A stretch of 41,320 nt of DNA, taken from the NCBI GenBank assembly GCA_002361935.1, contig DESD01000063.1:22515-63834 (forward strand), written 5' to 3'. This DNA is from Ruminococcaceae bacterium UBA3323 (GTDB taxonomy: Bacteria; Bacillota; Clostridia; Oscillospirales; Acutalibacteraceae). Shown here in pieces: positions 24,143 to 32,665 of this stretch. Position numbers and translations under genes: made by a program. A model generated the notes under the pieces. The model worked only from the letters and a program-made list of their open reading frames with translations, searched no databases and had not been told where the DNA came from. Numbering within the stretch: position 1 is the first letter of the stretch; every line of letters begins with the position of its first letter.

Positions 24143-24245
24143 GGAGAGGCTCGAATACGTGGCTCTGAAAATTAAGCCACTGAGGGCGCAAATTTTCAGG
24201 AAAAACCTCCAGTGGAGGTTTTGATAGCAAGAGGAGAGTCTCTCC
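24143..24245 (+). repeat. Structured dispersed repeat, copy R1
   Basis: About 103 bases, non-coding. Outer stem GGAGAGGCTC / GAGTCTCTCC (one G-U pair). Inside, GTGGCT pairs with AGCCAC, and the loop segment CTGAAAATT pairs with AATTTTCAG downstream, an H-type pseudoknot arrangement. A further hairpin AAAACCTCC/GGAGGTTTT and the conserved GATAGCAAGAGGAGA precede the outer stem's right arm. It is followed by TTCTGCGCCAAA (24246-24257), so its right end continues into a copy of the tRNA-Ser 3' end. Confidence 0.8.
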
Positions 24246-24263
24246 TTCTGCGCCAAATAAAAA

Positions 24264-24363
24264 AGAGATGAGAACACGTGGCTCCAAATTTTAAAGCCGA
24301 AGGCTGCGAAAATTTGGGAGAAAGGTACAGTGTACCTTTCGATAGCAAGAGGAGAATTTCTCC
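24264..24363 (+). repeat. Structured dispersed repeat, copy R2
   Basis: About 100 bases, same plan as R1 but with changed stems. CCAAATTT pairs with AAATTTGG (R1: TGAAAATT/AATTTTCA). GAAAGGTACA pairs with TGTACCTTTC (R1: AAAACCTCC/GGAGGTTTT). ACGTGGCTC and GATAGCAAGAGGAGA are kept. The outer stem is weaker here. It again ends with a tRNA-Ser-like tail (TTCTGCGCCAAA, 24364-24375). It lies in tandem with R1. Confidence 0.8.
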
Positions 24364-24450
24364 TTCTGCGCCAAAATTAATAAATCTACTAATTAATTTG
24401 CCTATTTATTTTTATTATTTTGTATTATAATAACTAAAGGTGATGTGGAA

Positions 24451-25086
24451 ATGAGTAAAAAGAAAAAAATAAGACTTAAGGATATTGTTGCATATGAAAA
24501 AACTCAAATGCAGCCATTAATTTTTACAGTGTCATACATATTAACTCCTATTTATTTATGCGTATGCCTCTTGCTTTTGGTCGCTTTTGGTATTTTAATG
24601 GAAATTGACGATGAGAAATATTTAGTACAGGGGCTGTTGCTTTTAGGGGCATTTGTTTTGATTACTATTTTGTTCCTTGCAAGTGTACCTTTTATTCGTA
24701 AACGAGCAATAGAAACGGAAATTGAGCGATACGATTTCAATATATCTAAAGCTGAAACATTTGATATGTGGGATTTTTCAACGGAGGAATTTTCTTTAAA
24801 ATTTGATAAAAACGGGATGCATGTAAATGATGAATTGTTTTATTATAATCATTTGAGCAAAACGGTCATAACAGGAAATTATCGTAAAAGGGTAGAAATT
24901 TATTTGCAATTTGCTCTTTCTGAGACACAAGTTGTTACTCTTTCTGTAAATCCAACCACACTTAAAATGTTAGAGTTTTTGAAAATCAAATTAGATAACC
25001 AGGATGTTTTAGAATATATTATCTCAAACAAACAAGAAGCTTTTAAAGAAATATATAACAAAGGATTTGTTGTTGTCCATCATTAA
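24451..25086 (+). CDS. Unrecognised membrane protein with two N-terminal TM segments
   Basis: A 211-residue protein not assigned to a family with confidence. A basic N-terminus (MSKKKKIRLKD) is followed by two hydrophobic segments (about residues 26-49 and 60-82) and a soluble, probably cytoplasmic, domain of 130 residues with a beta-rich pattern (EEFSLKFDKNGMHV, then VVTLSVNPTTLKML). The layout recalls YcxB-like small membrane proteins, which is a weak resemblance. AAAGGTGAT 7 bases upstream supports ATG 24451 over the GTG at 24445. It has its own terminator. Confidence 0.7.
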   Translation: MSKKKKIRLKDIVAYEKTQMQPLIFTVSYILTPIYLCVCLLLLVAFGILMEIDDEKYLVQGLLLLGAFVLITILFLASVPFIRKRAIETEIERYDFNISKAETFDMWDFSTEEFSLKFDKNGMHVNDELFYYNHLSKTVITGNYRKRVEIYLQFALSETQVVTLSVNPTTLKMLEFLKIKLDNQDVLEYIISNKQEAFKEIYNKGFVVVHH

Positions 25087-25135
25087 TATTGTTAAATTTA
25101 AAAATAGAATGAATTATATAATTAATTAAACATAT

Positions 25136-25164
25136 ATACGAACACTTTTGTGTTCGTATTTTTT
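25136..25164 (+). terminator. Terminator after the 24451 gene
   Basis: A 10-bp perfect stem ATACGAACAC / GTGTTCGTAT with a TTTT loop, followed by TTTTTAT. A truncated structured repeat starts about 8 bases beyond it. Confidence 0.92.
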
Positions 25165-25171
25165 ATGTTCA

Positions 25172-25215
25172 AAAGAGATTCGAAGATGTGGCTCTGCCAA
25201 TGAAGTCTACGAAAA
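25172..25215 (+). repeat. Structured dispersed repeat, truncated copy R3
   Basis: Only the left end is recognisable: GAGATTCGAAGATGTGGCTC, matching the left ends of R1 and R4 (TTCGAA then a TGGCTC core). The second half, including the GATAGCAAGAGGAGA segment, is missing. The rest of the gap to 25345 is AT-rich without a clear signal. Confidence 0.6.
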
Positions 25216-25345
25216 TAAAATACAAGTTACTATTTTTACATTGTTGCGATAATGTCTTAACAATATATTAAATTTGTATAAATTGTTCTTTTGTATATTT
25301 ACTTACTGCAATGCATATGGGATAATGATATAAAAGGGTGATTAT

Positions 25346-25852
25346 ATGAAAAACAGAAATGAAAAAGGCAGAATATTAAAAGTCCGTCCGTTCAATATGG
25401 CTAATTTCTCAGGCGGTTCAGGTTATCTTGTGTTTTCCTTGATATATCAGGCTATGGCAATTCTTCCGGCCATGATAATCATTTGGTTTTTTTCCTTGAT
25501 AAGGCTTCCGAAAAATGATACAGGAGAAATCGAACAAGCAAAGGCAGGCAAACGTTTTTATTACATATCGGTTCCGATTTCTGTTATTCTGATAATTATT
25601 GCAACAGTATTTGCCTTTGTATCAAATTATGGTACGTTTTTGGAATACGGGTTTGAGGTTATTTTAATTGCTCTTGTTCCAACAGTTTCAGCGTTTTTTA
25701 TTATCAGAAAATGTCATCAAAAGGTTGTTGGCGGCAGTAATGCTTTTAAAATGATACTTGTTTCGTTTATAGGTGTTTTTGCAGTTTTAGCCGTTACCTT
25801 TGTTCTGTGTATGTTTATGATTGATCCGATACTTACAGGTTTATTAGATTGA
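25346..25852 (+). CDS. Unrecognised four-segment membrane protein
   Basis: A 168-residue protein with about four hydrophobic segments (residues 26-49, 71-92, 97-117 and 134-158) after a basic N-terminus. I do not recognise the family. It ends 7 bases before the radical SAM gene and shares no other neighbour, so the two are probably co-transcribed and may act together, for example as enzyme and membrane partner. AAAGGGTGAT precedes the ATG. Confidence 0.7.
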   Translation: MKNRNEKGRILKVRPFNMANFSGGSGYLVFSLIYQAMAILPAMIIIWFFSLIRLPKNDTGEIEQAKAGKRFYYISVPISVILIIIATVFAFVSNYGTFLEYGFEVILIALVPTVSAFFIIRKCHQKVVGGSNAFKMILVSFIGVFAVLAVTFVLCMFMIDPILTGLLD

Positions 25853-25859
25853 GGTTGAA

Positions 25860-26924
25860 ATGATAATTAAAACAAGACGTGAGAAATTCGGCGGCATTGT
25901 TTTCTTTGAAAAGCCCGGATTTGTCGGCTATGTAAATAATGCAATGGCCAATTCACTCGGAATAAAGAAAATGGATAATGCGCATTACATGGATAATGTG
26001 TTTGCTTCTCCTTTAGATGCTCATTTTGCGGTTACAACCCGTTGTAATATGTATTGCAAGGGCTGCTACAATACAGTAAAGAGCGATGGTAATATAGATA
26101 TTGATTTCAGTAAGGCAAAGCGTATTATTGATAACCTTTCGGAATTATCTGTTTTGTCAATATCGTTCGGCGGAGGGGAGCCTACTTTATATCCATATAT
26201 TATTGAATTGGCCGAATACGCAAGAAGCAAAAATATTCTTCCGAATATGACCACCAACGGATTAACTATGAATAAAGATTTTGCAAAAAGATGTAAAGTT
26301 TTCGGTAATGTTCATTTCAGCATTCATAAACCGTCGGATATTGAAACGGCATTTTCGGCTGCTCAAATATATCGAAAGCAAACCGGGAAAAAAGCAGGGC
26401 TTAATCTTCTGATTACAACAGAAACTTATCCTCTTTTGGAAGATATTATAAAAAGAGCCGGTAAATCGGCTTTCAACAAAATTTTGTTTTTAAGATATAA
26501 ACGAACTGCTAAGAACACGGGAATTGATGATTTGCCTATGGATGATAGGATGCCGTTGGTGTTTGAAAAGCTGAAAGTATTGTCGAAAAAAAGCAGGCTG
26601 AAATTTCTTTTTGATTGTTCATCCATGCAGGAACTTGCTTATTCGAAGATTATTTCCAAAAAGCTTTTGAGCAAGGTTGATGCAAACGGTTGTTTCGGCG
26701 GTAATATGTACATCGCAATAGATGTAAACGGCAATTATAAGCCTTGCTCATTTTGGAATGAAGCAGTGGGAGATGCTGAATTTCTGGATTTCGATAATTG
26801 GATTACAAATGAAAAATTAGCTGTATTCAGAAAGTATCGGGCATCGGATAATTGCTCAAATTGTGATTATAGTGAGCTATGTAACGGTGGCTGCAGATTG
26901 GAATATCTGAAATGTAAAGCATAA
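25860..26924 (+). CDS. Radical SAM/SPASM-type enzyme
   Basis: A 354-residue radical SAM enzyme. The cluster motif CX3CX2C is C62, C66, C69 (RCNMYCKGC), followed by the SAM-binding GGGEPT. The C-terminus has CX2CX5CX3C (C332, C335, C341, C345), an extra C352 and further cysteines in GCFGG and KPCSFW, as in SPASM domains that hold auxiliary iron-sulfur clusters. The first 50 residues (RREKFGGIVFFEKPGFVGYV) resemble the short leader-binding-like start of many peptide-modifying members, which suggests RiPP maturation; this part is inference. No short precursor peptide gene is evident nearby. A terminator follows. Confidence 0.85.
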   Translation: MIIKTRREKFGGIVFFEKPGFVGYVNNAMANSLGIKKMDNAHYMDNVFASPLDAHFAVTTRCNMYCKGCYNTVKSDGNIDIDFSKAKRIIDNLSELSVLSISFGGGEPTLYPYIIELAEYARSKNILPNMTTNGLTMNKDFAKRCKVFGNVHFSIHKPSDIETAFSAAQIYRKQTGKKAGLNLLITTETYPLLEDIIKRAGKSAFNKILFLRYKRTAKNTGIDDLPMDDRMPLVFEKLKVLSKKSRLKFLFDCSSMQELAYSKIISKKLLSKVDANGCFGGNMYIAIDVNGNYKPCSFWNEAVGDAEFLDFDNWITNEKLAVFRKYRASDNCSNCDYSELCNGGCRLEYLKCKA

Positions 26925-26936
26925 TATTGTTTTTAA

Positions 26937-26971
26937 ACTGATTTCTGTTTATTACGGAAATCGGTTTTTTT
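26937..26971 (+). terminator. Terminator after the radical SAM gene
   Basis: A 9-bp stem ACTGATTTC / GAAATCGGT (one G-U pair), followed by a T run to 26971. Confidence 0.85.
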
Positions 26972-27050
26972 ATAAAATTTATTCTGCTGCAATTGCGAAA
27001 ATGTTTTTTATATGTTAACATAAAGATAATTGTTTTGACGGGGTGGAAAA

Positions 27051-27710
27051 ATGAACGAAAAAATCTTTATACTTGAGGACGATGCCTTTTTGCGTGAGGG
27101 TCTTTCCGAAATGCTGCAGAAAGAGGGATATATAACGGAATGTGCAAGCACCTGCAGCGAGGCAAGAGCGGCACTTTCCGCTTCCGGATACAATTTAATT
27201 ATATTTGATGTTATGCTTCCTGACGGTAATGGTCTTGATCTGTGCTCGGAAATCAGAAAAACAGACAGTAATACACCCATTCTTTTTCTTACAGCCTGTG
27301 ATGATGAAATTCAGGTTGTACGCGGCCTTGATGCAGGGGCAGACGATTATGTAACGAAACCGTTTAAGCTGCTGGAGCTTCTTTCACGAGTTCGTGCTCT
27401 TCTCAGAAGAAACAGCAGTGCGATTATGAAAAGCAAGGATATTACCATAAATTCGCAGAATATTACTGTTATGAAAAACGGCGAAAATATTTTTGTTACG
27501 CCTACTGAATTTCAGATTTTATCTGTTCTTATCCGCAATAACGGGGTGATTGTAACAAGAAATACACTTCTTCAGAATATCTGGGATGATAATAATAACT
27601 TTATTGATGATAATACGTTGTCGGTTCATATCAGCCGTCTGCGTGAAAAAATCGGCGCAGAGCATATTGTTACGGTTCGTGGTGTCGGCTACAGATGGGA
27701 GGAGCTGTAA
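27051..27710 (+). CDS. OmpR/PhoB-family response regulator
   Basis: A 219-residue regulator. The receiver domain has the acidic pair D10-D11 in EDD, phospho-acceptor D53 (IFDVMLPDGNG), T81 and K103 (TKPF). A linker leads to a C-terminal winged helix (about residues 125-219, TPTEFQILSVLI and TVRGVGYRWEEL). Its stop overlaps the start of the kinase gene by 1 base (TAATG), so the pair is made together. Likely targets include the ABC system downstream on the same strand; this is inference from position. Confidence 0.95.
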   Translation: MNEKIFILEDDAFLREGLSEMLQKEGYITECASTCSEARAALSASGYNLIIFDVMLPDGNGLDLCSEIRKTDSNTPILFLTACDDEIQVVRGLDAGADDYVTKPFKLLELLSRVRALLRRNSSAIMKSKDITINSQNITVMKNGENIFVTPTEFQILSVLIRNNGVIVTRNTLLQNIWDDNNNFIDDNTLSVHISRLREKIGAEHIVTVRGVGYRWEEL

Positions 27711-28618
27711 TGACTGCACCGGAAATCATTCTGTCTGCCTGTACAGCAGCTTTGCTTGCTGCCGTGATTATTCTGTCCATATGCAGAATAAGGCAGAAAA
27801 AGCAGATAATCAAGCTCAGAGAAAGCATAGATGAATTTATAAATAACGGAACCTTAACGGATTTCAGTGTTATGGACAACAGCTTTGCAATGCTGCAGAA
27901 CAGTGTATCCGATCTTGAAAATATCATAACACTTGAAAAAAGCAATACGCTTATTGAAACAAAGAAAAATGAAGAATTCATATCCGATATATCTCATCAG
28001 CTTAAAACGCCTCTTGCAGGGCTTCGTCTTTACTGCGAAATGGAAAATGCCGCCGCTCCGTCTGAGCATACGGAAAAGGAACTGCAGCTTATTGAACGTA
28101 TGGAAAATCTGATTCAGAAGCTTTTAAGGCTTGAAAAAATCAAATCTGATTCCTATGTTATGGATTTTCAGGTTTATGACGTTAAGGATATTGTTGATGA
28201 ACTTCTTTCGGAATTCAATCATCTTTTTCCGGATAAAACTTATCATGCTGCCGGAAGCAGCAGGCTGCGCTGTGATAAATCTTGGCTGTCAGAGGCAATC
28301 GGAAATATCGTAAAAAATGCAAGCGAGCACACAGGCGAAAACGGTGTTGTTCAAATCGGCATAGAACACAGCGAACGCTCAACTATTATTGAAATCTGCG
28401 ATAACGGGGGAGGGCTTCCCGAGTATGAAATCCCCAATCTTTTTACAAGGTTTTACCGCACAGCCGATGCTCCTCCGAGCGGAGCGGGAATCGGGCTTGC
28501 CATTACCAAGGCTATTATTGAAAAGCATCACGGCATTATTACTGCCGAAAACAAAAACGGCGGTCTTTCGATATCTATGTGTCTTCCTCATACGGATGGC
28601 TATGAAACAATTAATTAA
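27710..28618 (+). CDS. Sensor histidine kinase, no extracellular sensor domain
   Basis: A 302-residue kinase with one N-terminal membrane segment (residues about 5-25), a short coiled linker, the HisKA helix with H96 (ISDISHQLKTPL), and an ATPase domain with the N box (NIVKNASEH), DNGGG and GAGIGLAI. With no extracellular loop, it probably senses through the membrane or through a partner such as a transporter, as in other small Firmicute kinases linked to ABC exporters. The start at 27710 is chosen over an upstream GTG because GGGAGGAG lies 8 bases before it. Confidence 0.93.
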   Translation: MTAPEIILSACTAALLAAVIILSICRIRQKKQIIKLRESIDEFINNGTLTDFSVMDNSFAMLQNSVSDLENIITLEKSNTLIETKKNEEFISDISHQLKTPLAGLRLYCEMENAAAPSEHTEKELQLIERMENLIQKLLRLEKIKSDSYVMDFQVYDVKDIVDELLSEFNHLFPDKTYHAAGSSRLRCDKSWLSEAIGNIVKNASEHTGENGVVQIGIEHSERSTIIEICDNGGGLPEYEIPNLFTRFYRTADAPPSGAGIGLAITKAIIEKHHGIITAENKNGGLSISMCLPHTDGYETIN

Positions 28619-28623
28619 TAGGA

Positions 28624-28674
28624 AAAGCAGTCTTTAAGCGTTTTTCAACGTACTTAAAGACTGCTTTATTTTTG
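28624..28674 (+). terminator. Bidirectional terminator after the kinase gene
   Basis: A 15-bp perfect stem AAAGCAGTCTTTAAG / CTTAAAGACTGCTTT with a 14-base loop, followed by ATTTTT. It also lies downstream of the convergent LRR gene. Confidence 0.88.
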
Positions 28675-28717
28675 CTGTTAAGTTTTTTAAACCCCTCGGC
28701 TAAGCTATTTGCCTGCC

Positions 28718-29959
28718 TTATTGCCTTTCAGCAGAATAATTAACATCTACTGATTTTTTGAAAAGCATATAATCGTATTTCGGGCGCCATTCATCGCCTT
28801 TTTCAACAGTATTGAATGTGGCTTCATCAGCACCTGTGTTGATAACGGTTATGCCCTTAAGCTCTTTATTTTCCTTATAAATAGCATCCCAGAAAGCATG
28901 GTGGCCGATATAGGTAACAGAACTTGGAATATACATATAGGTAAGGTTTCTGCAGTAATAGAAGCAGTCTGATCCTATATATTCAAGTCCCTCAGGCAGA
29001 GAGTTGTAAACCGTTTTCATGGAAGCAACAGCCTTGTAGGTTACATCGGATATCTTGCTGTCTGTTGTGTAGCTGTAAACATTGCGGAGCTCTGTATTCT
29101 TGAATACAGCCATGGATTCCATTGTTTTAACGCCTTCAGGTATATAAAGGTCTGTAATGTTTGAATAAGCAAAAGCAAGCTGACCGATTTTTGTTACGGT
29201 TGACGGAACAACATATGTTCTGATTTGCTTGTTATATTCCTCCAAGAAAGCTTCGTCATATTTTTCCGTTGTGCCGAACAGCTCTTCCATAGGCTTTCCT
29301 TCATCATCTACAAGGTTGTCATAGCCAAGCTTTTCTCTTAAATATTTATCATGATCGTTTGGATAGAAAATAACCTCTGTTAAATCCTTGTTATAAATTA
29401 CGCCGTCAATGTCACAATAATACGGGTTTTCATCATCAATAAATACATTGGTAATCCACCAGCAGCTGTATATTGATTTGCCGTCAATGGATTTAACATC
29501 CTTACCGATTGAAATTGAATTCAGCTTTTCGTCACAGTTGAAAGCAAATTCATCAATAACGGAAATAGGCTTTGTTGTATCCTTTTCACCGGTTTCTGCA
29601 TCAACAACATAGTCTATCAGAATATCGGTAATATCGCCTGGATTTGAAAATTTAACAAGCTCGTAGGTTCCGTCCTCCAGTTCTTTATACTCATAGGTAT
29701 CACTGTGAACTGCACGAACCGAGAAATACATTGCCATACCGATTGCAACTATAAGTACAAGAACAACAATTATTTTTTTAGAGGTTGCATTTTTGAATGG
29801 CTGATTGATGTGCGGAGCCTGCAGACCCTCAATCTGATAAGTCCATATTTCATCCTCCGGGATGTCAAGCGTATAAGCGGATGCAGTTTCCTGTTCTTCC
29901 ATGGCTTCCTGTGCAAGAAAATCATCATTTACCTTGGCTTTCTTCTGCTTCTTTTTCAT
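28718..29959 (-). CDS. Membrane-anchored BspA-type leucine-rich-repeat protein
   Basis: A 413-residue type II membrane protein: a charged cytoplasmic N-terminus (residues 1-61, MKKKQKKAK and then acidic), one membrane segment (63-81) and an extracytoplasmic domain with BspA/LRR_5 repeats. Typical units are VISVIDEFAFNCDEKLNSIS, VVPSTVTKIGQLAFAYSNIT and IPSSVTYIGHHAF. Such repeats mediate protein binding at the cell surface. Its start overlaps the MFS gene stop by 4 bases (ATGA), so the two are translationally coupled and probably form a complex. Specific role unknown. Confidence 0.85.
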   Translation of the reverse strand: MKKKQKKAKVNDDFLAQEAMEEQETASAYTLDIPEDEIWTYQIEGLQAPHINQPFKNATSKKIIVVLVLIVAIGMAMYFSVRAVHSDTYEYKELEDGTYELVKFSNPGDITDILIDYVVDAETGEKDTTKPISVIDEFAFNCDEKLNSISIGKDVKSIDGKSIYSCWWITNVFIDDENPYYCDIDGVIYNKDLTEVIFYPNDHDKYLREKLGYDNLVDDEGKPMEELFGTTEKYDEAFLEEYNKQIRTYVVPSTVTKIGQLAFAYSNITDLYIPEGVKTMESMAVFKNTELRNVYSYTTDSKISDVTYKAVASMKTVYNSLPEGLEYIGSDCFYYCRNLTYMYIPSSVTYIGHHAFWDAIYKENKELKGITVINTGADEATFNTVEKGDEWRPKYDYMLFKKSVDVNYSAERQ

Positions 29960-31776
29960 GACATCACCTCCTCAGTTTCTTTTACTTCTTCAGCAGCTGC
30001 GGAAACCTCGGCATCCTCAGTGTCTGTCAGATTATGCTCTGTATTATAAATTTTTCGTGTTACCTCTTCACGTCGGCGCAGAACCTGAATAACCTTATTC
30101 TGCTTGTCATCATTATAATCCCAGAACATGTAAGGAATAGTCATAAGAAGATAACCAACTATATCAAAAATAATAGGAATTACAATAATTTTAACTCTTG
30201 CAGAATCAATAAACAAAACATCCCAGTTGCTGTTAAAGCCGAATTTCAGCAGTAAAATCGGGATAATCATACCAACAAATGAGGTAATCGGACCTGTAAA
30301 CCAGCCGAAAACACCTGAAAAGCTTTCAAGTCTTTCGCCTGAAAGATACATCTGATAGTCATTGATACGAACATCCATATCGTAAGAAACCGATTTCGGA
30401 ACAGTCTGCACCATTTCGGTAATAAACAGCATAACAACGCTTAATGTGCCGCAAAGAACAAGGTTGTCTCCGCAGAACAGATAGCTGCACACAATTACAG
30501 TGTAGCAAAGCGCTCTTGAAAGCTGATAGAATATCATAATCTGCTTGTAAGAGAATCTCTTTATGAAATAAGGAGTAAAGAAATCCGGCGGCGTGCCCGC
30601 AAAGGATATCAGTGTAACCAATAAGCTGTAAGTAAGTCCGCTTAAACGGAAGGTGTACAGATAAAGAATTGTTGTAAATGCAAGCATACCGTTTCCGAGG
30701 GAATCAAGAAGGCCTACAATTGTTAAGGTCCAGCGGTATTTGTTTCTCATTACACCGAAAATACCATCCCAGAAATTGATATTAACCTTCTTTTCAATAG
30801 GCGGCTGAGGAATTCTTTCCTTAATTCTGCCTGCAAAAATCATTGTTAAAATTGCGGATGCAAGAAATGTGAATGGTATAATGTATTTGAATACGGCAAT
30901 ATCTGCCCATTCGTCTTTCGTCATACCGATGAATACCGGAAGAAGAATTCCGAGTATTGACTGTGCAAAGTGTGAAAGCTTTATCGGAAATGTTCTTACA
31001 AAAATACGCTCACGTGCGTTCGGGCTGCAGTTCTGCGCACAGTTTTCCAGCTGTGTCTTAGTACCGCTTGCGAAGCCGAACAAATTATAGATTGAGAATA
31101 AAAGATTTGCAACCCACACTCTGGTTGTAACATCGGTAATGGTTGTATAGAACGGAAGCCAGCCGATAAGGAATACCATTATGGTTTTCGGAACAATATC
31201 GCAGTATAAGGAATACTTATATCTTCCGAATTTCGGAATAAGCTTTTTGCGCCAGAAAATATTTCTTGCGCCGGACCATCCGTTCCACAGAATATGTGTG
31301 CCCAGGATTTTGAATGCCGATGCGGCGCTTATACCCTCAAGCCCGTTAAGATATGTAACAAATTTGCCCGATTGATCAAACAACTGTGAATAATCCCCGA
31401 TAATCATAGACAAGCCTATAATTATTAGCAGGAAATATACGCCGTTGAATTTTCGTTCTGTTTTTTTAGGCAAAAATCCGAGATTATCGTTAATTACCCA
31501 TCCCATCATTGTCCATATATAATTGAGCGGCATATTAATAAGTGCAATTATGGAAAATGTTAAATACGGCAGCTTGTAATGATACATCATTAAATAACAA
31601 CTTGCCGCAAAGGTAAGGTATTCAAGTGTTTTATTGCCTACATAGTTACTTCCGTTACCTACAAGAATATCAAGATATTCTCTGTAGGGAACATACTTGC
31701 CCGGTGCAGGCTTAGTCCAGTGTGTTTTTACTTCTGTAAAAAGCTGTTTTACTTTAGAACCGCCTTTTTCAGACAT
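29956..31776 (-). CDS. MFS/GPH-like transporter
   Basis: A 606-residue polytopic protein with about 12 hydrophobic segments and long hydrophilic ends. The plan resembles glycoside-pentoside-hexuronide or general MFS carriers of Clostridia, with a mid-protein cytoplasmic loop (FAGRIKERIPQPPIEKKVNI) dividing two halves. The C-terminal 45 residues are acidic (TDTEDAEVSAAAEEVKETEE). Length is above the usual 400-500 because of extended loops and tails. It is the first gene of a two-gene unit with the LRR protein; GGGGGAA precedes the ATG. Substrate unknown. Confidence 0.75.
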   Translation of the reverse strand: MSEKGGSKVKQLFTEVKTHWTKPAPGKYVPYREYLDILVGNGSNYVGNKTLEYLTFAASCYLMMYHYKLPYLTFSIIALINMPLNYIWTMMGWVINDNLGFLPKKTERKFNGVYFLLIIIGLSMIIGDYSQLFDQSGKFVTYLNGLEGISAASAFKILGTHILWNGWSGARNIFWRKKLIPKFGRYKYSLYCDIVPKTIMVFLIGWLPFYTTITDVTTRVWVANLLFSIYNLFGFASGTKTQLENCAQNCSPNARERIFVRTFPIKLSHFAQSILGILLPVFIGMTKDEWADIAVFKYIIPFTFLASAILTMIFAGRIKERIPQPPIEKKVNINFWDGIFGVMRNKYRWTLTIVGLLDSLGNGMLAFTTILYLYTFRLSGLTYSLLVTLISFAGTPPDFFTPYFIKRFSYKQIMIFYQLSRALCYTVIVCSYLFCGDNLVLCGTLSVVMLFITEMVQTVPKSVSYDMDVRINDYQMYLSGERLESFSGVFGWFTGPITSFVGMIIPILLLKFGFNSNWDVLFIDSARVKIIVIPIIFDIVGYLLMTIPYMFWDYNDDKQNKVIQVLRRREEVTRKIYNTEHNLTDTEDAEVSAAAEEVKETEEVMS

Positions 31777-31880
31777 ATAAAAATTCCCCCTTCAAATTTA
31801 CTGTTGATAATTATATCATAACATTAAGCATTTTGCACTGTTTTTTTTCGAATTTTATTCTTTTTTTATACATTTTTTCT

Positions 31881-31902
31881 TATCTTACGATATCTTAAGA
31901 TA
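31881..31902 (+). promoter_or_regulatory. Probable regulator-binding repeats upstream of the ABC operon
   Basis: TATCTTA occurs twice with a 10-base period (31881-31887 and 31891-31897). The second copy is part of a perfect palindrome TATCTTAAGATA (31891-31902). Direct repeats at one helical turn are the usual binding pattern of OmpR-family regulators. A TATGAT (31932-31937) could be the -10 element, but no good -35 is present, which fits an activated promoter. Confidence 0.5.
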
Positions 31903-31975
31903 AAATTAAGGTTATTGAAAGATAAGTGTTATATGATTAAACTGTAAAAAAGATGTACTGAAAGGAGCACTAAAT

Positions 31976-32662
31976 ATGAAGATTATAGAATGCACGAATT
32001 TAACAAAGGAATATATGAGCGGGGAAAATGTTGTAAAAGCCCTGGATGATGTAACGGTATCCTTTGAGCAGGGTGAGTTCTGCGCTGTTACGGGCCCGTC
32101 AGGCTCGGGAAAGTCAACCTTCCTGCATATGCTCAGTTCTCTTGAATATCCAACCTCGGGTTATGTTACCTATGGTGAAAAAAAGCTTTCCGATTATAAT
32201 GATAATCAGCTTTCCATTTTAAGACGCAGGCGCTTCGGCTTTGTGTTTCAGTCCTATAACCTTGTTCAGGAATTAACCGGCTATGAGAATATTCTTCTGC
32301 CGATTATGCTGGATAAGAAAAAGCCCGATGAAGAATATCTGGAAAAAATTATTAAAATTCTTGGTATTGAAGACAGGGTAGAGCATCTTCCGTCTGCGCT
32401 TTCCGGCGGTCAGCAGCAAAGAATCGCTATTGCAAGAGCGCTTGCCAATAAGCCTGCCATTCTTTTTGCCGATGAGCCAACGGGAAACCTTGACGGTAAA
32501 AGCGGAAGAGAAGTGCTTTCCCTTCTGAAATTTGCAAGTAAGGAGCTTGGTGTAACGCTTATTCTTGTTACCCATGATCTGCATGTTGCCGAGCAGGCAG
32601 ACAGAATTTTAACGATTGAAGACGGAAAAATTGTAAGAGACAGCAAAGCTGTGGAGGAGTAA
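31976..32662 (+). CDS. ABC transporter ATPase, MacB/LolD/BceA type
   Basis: A 228-residue ATPase with Walker A GPSGSGKST, Q-loop FQSYNLVQELTGYEN, signature LSGGQQQR, Walker B ILFADEPTGNLD and H-loop VTHDLHVA. This subfamily drives FtsX-type permeases in mechanotransmission rather than classical transport. GAAAGGAGCAC precedes the ATG. It begins an operon with the two large permease genes; 3 bases separate it from the first. Confidence 0.95.
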   Translation: MKIIECTNLTKEYMSGENVVKALDDVTVSFEQGEFCAVTGPSGSGKSTFLHMLSSLEYPTSGYVTYGEKKLSDYNDNQLSILRRRRFGFVFQSYNLVQELTGYENILLPIMLDKKKPDEEYLEKIIKILGIEDRVEHLPSALSGGQQQRIAIARALANKPAILFADEPTGNLDGKSGREVLSLLKFASKELGVTLILVTHDLHVAEQADRILTIEDGKIVRDSKAVEE

Positions 32663-32665
32663 GCC

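Noticed and set aside
24143..24363. Integron attC sites or a group II intron as the identity of the repeat
   Set aside because: No GTTRRRY/RYYYAAC core sites, no domain V-like hairpin, and a length of about 100 bases is too short for a group II intron.
24143..24376. Possible CRISPR array or tandem phage attachment array at the tRNA-Ser repeats
   Set aside because: Only two units with internally conserved, folded sequence and no regular spacer pattern; no cas genes and no integrase are in the window.
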